A stretch of 7,182 nucleotides of DNA. Origin: an uncultured Selenomonadaceae bacterium (GTDB lineage: Bacteria; Bacillota; Negativicutes; Selenomonadales; Selenomonadaceae). The notes below the pieces were generated by a model. That model did not search any database. It was given only the letters and a program-made list of their open reading frames with translations, and was not told the origin of the DNA. Location of the stretch: the NCBI GenBank assembly GCA_905236665.1, contig CAJONF010000006.1, positions 1 through 7,182 of the forward strand, given 5' to 3'. Of the stretch, positions 1-5,146 are shown piece by piece. A program made the translations under genes and the position numbers. The first letter of the stretch is position 1. Each line of letters starts with the position of its first letter.

Positions 1-1
1 A

Positions 2-1123
2 GAGTGCTTGGCAATGATATTGGCCGGCGGGCAGGGTAGCCGCCTTAAGGCCTTGACGAAGACCGTTGCGAAGCCGGCAGTACCGTTTGGCGGAAAATAT
101 CGCATTATCGATTTCCCGCTTTCTAACTGTGCAAATTCGGGCATCGAAAAAGTTGGCGTGCTTACTCAATATAAGCCGCTCGAACTTCATAACTATTTGG
201 GTAGCGGCAGCTCGTGGGATCTCGACCGCACGGGCGGCGGTGTTTTTATTCTTCCTCCTTACGCTCGTGAAAAGGGCGCGGATTGGTATCGTGGCACGGC
301 AGACGCAATTTATCAGAACCTCAACTTCATCGATCTTGCCGACCCCGATTACGTGCTGATTCTTTCCGGCGACCATATCTACACAATGGATTATTCGTGG
401 ATGCTTAAAGCTCACAAGATGAACAACGCAGATATCACAATCGGCGTCTTTGAAGTCCCGTGGGAAGAGGCTCCGCGCTTTGGTATCATGGTCACCGACA
501 AAGAAACCGGTCGTATTACCGAATTCCAAGAAAAACCGAAAGAACCTAAATCTAACTTGGCCTCTATGGGCATTTACATTTTCTCGAAACCCTTCCTTAA
601 AAAGTATCTCGAAGAAGACGGCGTCAACGAAAATTCCACGCATGACTTTGGCAACGACTTAATTCCAAAAATGCTGGCAGACGGTGCGCGTATGTTCTCC
701 TATGCTTTTGAAGGCTATTGGAAAGATGTCGGCACGATTGAATCTCTCTGGCAGGCGAATATGGATTTGCTCCAAGATCAGCCGCCATTCGACCTCAAAG
801 GCGACCACAAAGTTTATTCGGACAATCCGTCCCTTCCGCCGCATTTCGTCGGACCGTATGCTTCCGTTAAACAGGCTATGATTAATGAAGGCGCGAAGGT
901 TGAAGGCGAAGTTGAAAAATGCGTTATCTTCCAAGGCGTGCGTATCGGCAAAGGCGCGAAGGTCACCAACTCGGTTGTCCTTCCGTCGGCAGTCATAGAA
1001 GAAGGCGCAGTTGTCAACTATGCGATTATCGCTCAAGACGCTGTCATTAAAGCCGGCGCAAAAGTCGAAGGCAAAGAGGGCGAAATTTTCGTCGTTCCCG
1101 AAGGAGCCGTTGTTAACGCGTAA
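2..1123 (+). CDS. glgC: Glucose-1-phosphate adenylyltransferase catalytic subunit (5' partial)
   Basis: GlgC makes ADP-glucose and pyrophosphate from ATP and glucose-1-phosphate, the committed step of bacterial glycogen synthesis in the cytosol. The reading frame is open from base 2 (Glu-Cys before Leu-Ala-Met-Ile-Leu-Ala-Gly-Gly), so the true start lies a few codons upstream; the TTG at 8 is internal. Counting from that TTG codon, the nucleotide-binding loop GGQGSR is at 7-12, with the KPAVPFGGKYRIIDF segment following at 22-36. The metal and catalytic site SGDHIY is at 120-125 (Asp122), the glucose-1-phosphate lysine motif EFQEKP at 172-177 (Lys176), and YWKDVGT at 237-243 (Asp240, second metal ligand). 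The last about 110 residues have the hexapeptide pattern of a left-handed beta-helix. All catalytic residues are present and the C-terminus looks complete. GlgD follows after 175 bp and is the likely partner. Allosteric effectors cannot be read from this sequence. Confidence 0.97.
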   Translation, partial: ECLAMILAGGQGSRLKALTKTVAKPAVPFGGKYRIIDFPLSNCANSGIEKVGVLTQYKPLELHNYLGSGSSWDLDRTGGGVFILPPYAREKGADWYRGTADAIYQNLNFIDLADPDYVLILSGDHIYTMDYSWMLKAHKMNNADITIGVFEVPWEEAPRFGIMVTDKETGRITEFQEKPKEPKSNLASMGIYIFSKPFLKKYLEEDGVNENSTHDFGNDLIPKMLADGARMFSYAFEGYWKDVGTIESLWQANMDLLQDQPPFDLKGDHKVYSDNPSLPPHFVGPYASVKQAMINEGAKVEGEVEKCVIFQGVRIGKGAKVTNSVVLPSAVIEEGAVVNYAIIAQDAVIKAGAKVEGKEGEIFVVPEGAVVNA

Positions 1124-1254
1124 TGACTAGCTACATAACTAAACCGCAAGCTGAAAGCATTCTTGCTGACTGCGTGGAGCTTATTAAGATTTTGATGTCT
1201 ATTACAAAAACAGTGAAAACAATTCGTTATTTTCGTAAATGCGTTGCGTTTTAA
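1123..1254 (+). pseudogene. Remnant of a four-helix-bundle (23S rRNA intervening-sequence protein/Avd-like) gene, C-terminal helix only
   Basis: A 43-codon frame opens with an ATG that overlaps the glgC stop (TAATG) and ends at TAA 1252-1254. Residues 2-33 look like real protein: SYITKPQAESI at 3-13, then ADCVELIKILMSI at 15-27, then TKTVK. From memory, this matches the end of the short (about 115-125 residue) 'four helix bundle' proteins of PF05635, which typically read T-G-Y-[IL]-T...DC.EL.K.L.SI.KT.K. The usual Gly codon (GGC) would need only one change to give the AGC (Ser3) seen here. Helices 1-3 are absent: upstream bases in this frame lie inside glgC and do not continue the family. Residues from about 35 on (RYFRKCVAF) are encoded by the flanking repeats. 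The only purine-rich site, AAGGAG at 1101-1106, is 16 bases from the ATG, which is too far for good initiation. I read it as a truncated gene relic. It could instead be a translated small peptide coupled to glgC. Confidence 0.6.
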
Positions 1255-1280
1255 TTACGAATTACGCATTACGAATTGCC
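1220..1280 (+). repeat. Tandem heptamer repeat with inverted arm, able to form a hairpin
   Basis: Four heptamers run head to tail from 1253 to 1280: AATTACG twice, then CATTACG, then the divergent AATTGCC. An inverted arm lies upstream: CAATTCGT (1220-1227) is the exact reverse complement of ACGAATTG (1271-1278). CGTAAATGCGT (1234-1244) pairs with ACGCATTACG (1264-1273) with a single bulged A. The RNA can therefore fold into a long imperfect hairpin that ends six bases before the glgD ribosome binding site. The unit resembles short tandem heptamer repeats known between genes in cyanobacteria and some other bacteria. Any effect on glgD expression is inference. Confidence 0.75.
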
Positions 1281-1284
1281 TTTC

Positions 1285-1290
1285 GGAGGT
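1285..1290 (+). promoter_or_regulatory. Ribosome binding site of glgD (fixes TTG start)
   Basis: GGAGGT lies 8 bases before TTG 1299, ideal spacing. It rules out the in-frame ATG at 1239, which has no such site and would translate the heptamer repeats as part of the protein. Confidence 0.85.
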
Positions 1291-1298
1291 GCTTTGAA

Positions 1299-2408
1299 TT
1301 GAAACAAGTAGTGGGGATAATAAATCTTCAGGAAGGTAACAGCCTTATTAGAGAACTGGCGGCAACCCGTGCAGTTGAGGCATTGCCTTTTGCGGGGCGT
1401 TATCGTCTCGTTGACTTCGCAATTTCTAACATGGTCAATTCCGGCATGAGCGTTGTCGGTCTCATGTTGCCCGATTTCTCCCGCGCAGTGCTCGACCATA
1501 TCCGCTCCGGTAAGGATTGGGATTTGGCTCGCCGCCGCGACGGCTTGACCTATTTGCCCGCCGCGTTGCCCGATAACGATTCGCGCAAGGGCGACCTTAA
1601 AGATATCTATGCAAACTTGGACTTTGCAGAACTGAGCGGCAGACAATATGTCCTTTTGACGAACGCCAGCTACATTTATAACATTGATTTTGAAAACGTG
1701 CTCAAATTCCACAAAGACAGCGGCGCAGATATCACCATGGTTTATTCCAAAGCCAAAGTTGATCGCGCAGGTAAGAGCGTCGTTATCGAAACCAGCACCA
1801 ATGGCATCGTCACAGACTTGGCAGAAGTTCCTGCAATCAAAGAGGGACAAAAAGACGTTATGGGTGCATATCTCATGCCCGTCCCGACGTTTGCTTATAT
1901 CGTTCGCACAACCTATGAACGCGGCGGTCAAGATTTCCTGCTTGACGGTTTGATTCGCCATGCAAACGAATTCAAAATCAGCGCGTATAAACATGAAGGC
2001 TACGTTGCTCATATCAATTCCACAATGGAATATTATGCGGCAAACCGCGACTGTCTCAAGCCCGAAGTTTGGGAAGAACTCTTTATGAACAACGAACGCC
2101 CGATCTTTACAAAAGTTAAAGACGAAGTTCCCGTTCAATATAAAGAAACCGCCAGCGTTAAAAATTCGCTCATCGCTAACGGTTGCGAAATCCGCGGCAC
2201 TGTCGAAAACAGCATAATCTTCCGCGGCGTCATTGTCGGCAAGGGCGCAGTCGTTAAAGACTCTATCCTTATGCAGCGTTGCGACGTGCAAGAGGGTGCT
2301 CGCGTCGAAAACGTTATCTGCGATAAAAACGTTATTATCACCAAAAATCGCTGGCTCAAAGGCGCGGAAAATTATCCTTACATCGTCACTAAGAATGCGA
2401 GAATCTAA
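1299..2408 (+). CDS. glgD: GlgD, catalytically degenerate paralogue of glucose-1-phosphate adenylyltransferase
   Basis: This 369-residue protein has the GlgC fold order, with an N-terminal nucleotidyltransferase-like domain and a C-terminal left-handed beta-helix. It starts MKQVVGIINLQEGN, typical of Bacillota GlgD. The TTG start is set by GGAGGT 8 bases upstream. Compared with the neighbouring GlgC, the active site is gone. The glycine-rich GGQGSR loop is replaced by NLQEGN, the SGDHIY aspartate by Ser124 (TNASYIY), the YWKDVGT aspartate by His238 (YVAHINS), and no E-K-P glucose-1-phosphate motif is seen. The structural segments LPFAGRYRLVDF and ISNMVNSGM are kept. In studied Bacillota, GlgD has little or no activity alone and raises the activity of GlgC in a mixed complex; I infer that role here. 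The gene is separated from glgC by repeats and from glgP by a hairpin and a promoter. Confidence 0.93.
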   Translation: MKQVVGIINLQEGNSLIRELAATRAVEALPFAGRYRLVDFAISNMVNSGMSVVGLMLPDFSRAVLDHIRSGKDWDLARRRDGLTYLPAALPDNDSRKGDLKDIYANLDFAELSGRQYVLLTNASYIYNIDFENVLKFHKDSGADITMVYSKAKVDRAGKSVVIETSTNGIVTDLAEVPAIKEGQKDVMGAYLMPVPTFAYIVRTTYERGGQDFLLDGLIRHANEFKISAYKHEGYVAHINSTMEYYAANRDCLKPEVWEELFMNNERPIFTKVKDEVPVQYKETASVKNSLIANGCEIRGTVENSIIFRGVIVGKGAVVKDSILMQRCDVQEGARVENVICDKNVIITKNRWLKGAENYPYIVTKNARI

Positions 2409-2437
2409 AATCATTAGACTTTAATCAATGAACAAGC

Positions 2438-2493
2438 GACGGCGGATTTTTACTGACGGGAAAATAATTGCCCTAATGTAAAAATTCGCCGTT
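2438..2493 (+). terminator. Large hairpin after glgD, possible leaky terminator or mRNA-stabilising element
   Basis: GACGGCGGATTTTTAC (2438-2453) pairs with GTAAAAATTCGCCGTT (2478-2493), giving a 16-bp stem with two G-U pairs. A 4-by-4 internal loop leads to a second short stem, GGG 2458-2460 with CCC 2471-2473, closed by a 10-base loop. The stem begins 30 bases after the glgD stop. What follows is only moderately T-rich (TTTCTATGATTTT), so termination is probably partial. It may instead protect the 3' end of a glgC-glgD transcript. No run of U is present on the opposite strand side that would support a strong bidirectional terminator. Confidence 0.5.
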
Positions 2494-2520
2494 TCTATGA
2501 TTTTGATTCGGCGTTAAATG

Positions 2521-2549
2521 TTGCCAACCTTTGCTACTTTTGATAAAAT
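2521..2549 (+). promoter_or_regulatory. Sigma-70-type promoter with extended -10, upstream of glgP
   Basis: The -35 box TTGCCA (2521-2526, five of six consensus) is 17 bases from the -10 box TAAAAT (2544-2549, five of six). TGA directly before the -10 gives the extended -10 TGn motif. Transcription would start near 2556, leaving a leader of about 55 bases before glgP. Its position just after the hairpin suggests an internal promoter for glgP-glgB-glgA. Confidence 0.6.
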
Positions 2550-2596
2550 AACAGTCGAAGTTAGAAATTCTCACGTAACGAAATAATAGCAGTAAA

Positions 2597-2602
2597 AGGA
2601 GG
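2597..2602 (+). promoter_or_regulatory. Ribosome binding site of glgP (fixes TTG start)
   Basis: AGGAGG, within the wider match AAAGGAGG (2595-2602), lies 8 bases before TTG 2611. No ATG with comparable spacing exists in this frame, so TTG is the start. Confidence 0.88.
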
Positions 2603-2610
2603 AATTCCAC

Positions 2611-5076
2611 TTGCCAAAAGATACAGACAGAAAAGCCACTTACAGCAAAGAGTACGAAAAACTCAAAGAGACGTTGAAATCGCGCTTTATCAGTTCCGCG
2701 CATATCATGTTCGGACGCGATATCCACGAATTGCCGATGAACGAAATTTATAAAACGGTCGCGGCAGTCGCCAAGCAAGTCATTTCCGAAAACTGGATAA
2801 AGACCAATCGCGCCTATATGGATCGGCAGGAAAAGCAGGTTTATTATTTCTCGATTGAGTTTTTGATGGGGCGGCTCCTCAAAGCTAACCTTATCAACTT
2901 AGGCATTGATGAAGCGTTCCGCGAAGTTTTGGAAGACCTCGACTTGAACCTTGACGAAATCTACGAAGAAGAACCCGACGCAGGTTTGGGCAATGGTGGT
3001 CTCGGTCGTCTGGCGGCGTGCTTTATCGATTCTCTTGCCGCACATCGTCTGCCCGGTCATGGTTGCAGTATCCGCTATCAATATGGTCTTTTTGAACAGA
3101 AAATTATCCAAGGCAATCAGGTCGAAATTCCCGATAACTGGTTGCGTGACGGATTTGCTTGGGAATATCGCAAACCCGACAAGTCTATTAACGTTAAATT
3201 CAACGGCAATGCTTATATGAAGGAGCAACCCGACGGCTCGCTTAAACTTGTTCATGAAAACGCAATGACGGTTATGGCTGTTCCCTATGACGTGCCGATT
3301 GTTGGCTATCATAACAAGACAGTTAACAATTTGAGACTGTGGAACGCTGAAGTAAACCGCGATTTTTCGGATTACGGAATGTTGACACATGAGCAAATGC
3401 GCCAGAAAAATGAATATCGCCAATTTGTCGAAAGCATTACCGAATATCTTTACCCCGACGACAGCTCCAGCGAAGGCAAGCGTATGCGCTTGATTCAAGA
3501 ATATTTCCTTGTTTCGGCGGGCACACAAAGTATCGTTCGTCACTTTGTCCGCTCCGGTGGCAATGTCCGTGAACTCGATAAAAAAATTGCAATTCACATA
3601 AATGACACGCACCCCGCACTTTGCGTCGCTGAACTTATGCGAATTCTCGTTGACGAATATGAACTTGAGTGGAATGAAGCATGGATAATCACCCGCGCAG
3701 TTGTTGCTTACACGAACCATACGATTATGCCGGAAGCTTTGGAAAAATGGCCGGTTGATATGTTTAAAACACTCCTGCCGCGCATTTACATGGTTATTGA
3801 TGAAGTAAATCGCCGTCATCTTGAATACGTCAGGGCGCGTTATCCGAACAACGTCGAAAAACTCCGTGCAATGTCGATTATCGAAGGCGGAGAAGTCCAC
3901 ATGGCGCGCTTAGCTATCGTCGGTTCACATTCTGTCAACGGCGTAGCAAGAATCCACAGCGATATTTTAAAATCTACTACGCTCCACGACTTTTACGAAT
4001 ACTGGCCGCGTATGTTCAACAACAAAACTAATGGCATAACGCACCGCCGCTGGCTCATGGGTGCAAATCCCGAACTTGCCGACCTCATCGATAGGACAAT
4101 TCGTAGCCGCGTTTGGCACCGCCACCCCGAACAGCTCGACCTCTTTAATGAATCCGTAGATGATAGAAAAGTTTTAAAGGAACTTGACGAAATCAAATTA
4201 ATCCGTAAAACTGCGCTTGCCAACTTCATCAAGAAACACCAGGGCATCGAACTTGACCCGCACACGATCTTTGATATTCAAGTTAAGCGTATCCACTCTT
4301 ATAAACGTCAGCTCATGAACGCGTTGCACATCATCTGGCAATACGAAAAACTCAAAAATGACCCCAGCTATAAACCGCTCCCAACAACGTATCTTTTCGG
4401 CGGAAAAGCGGCGGCAGGTTACTACATCGCTAAAGAGACAATCCGCTTGATAAACGCCATTGCCGACAAAATCAACAACGACAAATCCATTGACGACCGC
4501 TTAAAAGTCGTCTTCATTGAAAATTTCGGCGTGTCTATTGGCGAGATTGTTTATCCTGCGGCGGACGTTAGCGAACAAATTTCCACAGCTTCCAAAGAGG
4601 CGTCCGGTACCGGCAATATGAAATTTATGATGAACGGCGCGATAACTCTGGGAACTCTTGACGGTGCAAACGTCGAAATCCGCGAGGCTGTCGGCGATGA
4701 AAATATCGTTATTTTCGGACTCAAGGCGGGCGAAGTTCTTGCTTATTACGAAAACGGTACTTACAGCGCGTGGAATGAATACACCGCTAATCCAAACGTT
4801 CAACTTGTCGTCAACAAACTCACTGACGGTACCTATGGCAACTTCCATTCAATCCGCGATTATCTGATTCAGGGTAACGACGAATTCTTCATTCTTAAAG
4901 ACTTCAACGCCTATATCGACGCACACAACGAAATTTATGCGCGCTATGCTGATCGCACCGGTTGGCTCCGTTCGGCGGCAATGAATATCGCTAATTCCGG
5001 CAGATTTTCTTCTGACAGAACGATTGACGAATACGCTGCGGAAATTTGGAATATTAAACCCTGCAAAGTTCAATAA
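2611..5076 (+). CDS. glgP: Glycogen/starch/alpha-glucan phosphorylase (GT35)
   Basis: GlgP is a pyridoxal-phosphate enzyme that releases glucose-1-phosphate from the non-reducing ends of alpha-1,4-glucan chains. The 821-residue length fits the family (about 790-840). Visible motifs are the glycine-rich GLGNGGLGRLAACF at 125-138, NDTHP at 331-335, and TNHTIMPEALEKWP with His370 (like rabbit His377). The phosphate-site segment VKRIHSYKRQ is at 558-567, where Arg560 and Lys565 match rabbit Arg569 and Lys574. GTGNMKF carries the cofactor lysine Lys671 (rabbit Lys680). The constant offset of nine residues at these sites supports an intact catalytic core. It starts at TTG with a strong ribosome binding site. 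Having the degrading enzyme inside a synthesis operon is common and allows turnover or chain trimming. It probably has its own promoter just upstream. Substrate preference between glycogen and maltodextrin cannot be told from sequence. Confidence 0.97.
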   Translation: MPKDTDRKATYSKEYEKLKETLKSRFISSAHIMFGRDIHELPMNEIYKTVAAVAKQVISENWIKTNRAYMDRQEKQVYYFSIEFLMGRLLKANLINLGIDEAFREVLEDLDLNLDEIYEEEPDAGLGNGGLGRLAACFIDSLAAHRLPGHGCSIRYQYGLFEQKIIQGNQVEIPDNWLRDGFAWEYRKPDKSINVKFNGNAYMKEQPDGSLKLVHENAMTVMAVPYDVPIVGYHNKTVNNLRLWNAEVNRDFSDYGMLTHEQMRQKNEYRQFVESITEYLYPDDSSSEGKRMRLIQEYFLVSAGTQSIVRHFVRSGGNVRELDKKIAIHINDTHPALCVAELMRILVDEYELEWNEAWIITRAVVAYTNHTIMPEALEKWPVDMFKTLLPRIYMVIDEVNRRHLEYVRARYPNNVEKLRAMSIIEGGEVHMARLAIVGSHSVNGVARIHSDILKSTTLHDFYEYWPRMFNNKTNGITHRRWLMGANPELADLIDRTIRSRVWHRHPEQLDLFNESVDDRKVLKELDEIKLIRKTALANFIKKHQGIELDPHTIFDIQVKRIHSYKRQLMNALHIIWQYEKLKNDPSYKPLPTTYLFGGKAAAGYYIAKETIRLINAIADKINNDKSIDDRLKVVFIENFGVSIGEIVYPAADVSEQISTASKEASGTGNMKFMMNGAITLGTLDGANVEIREAVGDENIVIFGLKAGEVLAYYENGTYSAWNEYTANPNVQLVVNKLTDGTYGNFHSIRDYLIQGNDEFFILKDFNAYIDAHNEIYARYADRTGWLRSAAMNIANSGRFSSDRTIDEYAAEIWNIKPCKVQ

Positions 5077-5129
5077 GGAATTAGAAAGCAGGAACAGGGA
5101 ATTAATTCAACTCCTCACTCCTAATTGAT
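5077..5129 (+). repeat. Heptamer-phased inverted repeat filling the glgP-glgB gap
   Basis: The repeat begins at the first base after the glgP stop. Heptamers in register read GGAATTA (5077-5083), GAAAGCA (5084-5090), GGAACAG (5091-5097) and GGAATTA again (5098-5104). Polarity then switches to C-rich units, CAACTCC (5108-5114), TCACTCC (5115-5121) and TAATTGA (5122-5128). A perfect 10-base palindrome, GAATTAATTC (5099-5108), sits at the switch point, and AATTAG (5079-5084) pairs with CTAATT (5121-5126), so a hairpin is possible. No coding role or clear promoter was seen. Confidence 0.65.
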
Positions 5130-5131
5130 AG

Positions 5132-5139
5132 AAAGGGGG
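5132..5139 (+). promoter_or_regulatory. Ribosome binding site of glgB (favours ATG over the adjacent TTG)
   Basis: AAAGGGGG differs from the usual AAAGGAGG by one base. It ends 7 bases before ATG 5147 but only 4 before the in-frame TTG 5144, so ATG is the better start. It adjoins the heptamer repeat, which may have supplied or disturbed nearby bases. Confidence 0.65.
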
Positions 5140-5146
5140 TCGGTTG

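Noticed and set aside
8..10. TTG at 8 as the glgC start
   Set aside because: The frame is open to the window edge and the codons before it (Glu-Cys) fit the usual GlgC N-terminus, so the gene is cut by the window.
1146..1166. GCAAG/CTTGC hairpin after glgC as a terminator
   Set aside because: A five-base stem with no following T run, located inside the protein-like relic.
1220..1280. CRISPR array
   Set aside because: The units are seven bases in direct tandem with no spacers, and no cas gene is in the window.
1239..1298. ATG 1239 as the glgD start
   Set aside because: The extra 20 residues (with ITNYALRI) are a translation of the heptamer repeat, there is no ribosome site, and TTG 1299 has an ideal one.
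1269..2414. Long open frame on the - strand opposite glgD (381 codons), and similar ones at 2899-3900 and 6248-6982
   Set aside because: They mirror well-supported + strand genes, have cysteine- and phenylalanine-rich translations of no known family, and arise from the codon bias of the sense gene.
2487..2513. Alternative pairing of CGCCG (2487-2491) with CGGCG (2509-2513) as an antiterminator switch
   Set aside because: Only five base pairs, far weaker than the 16-bp stem it would have to displace, and no ligand-binding or leader-peptide structure is seen.
5144..5146. TTG 5144 as the glgB start
   Set aside because: Only 4 bases from the ribosome site, while ATG 5147 directly after it has a better 7-base gap.
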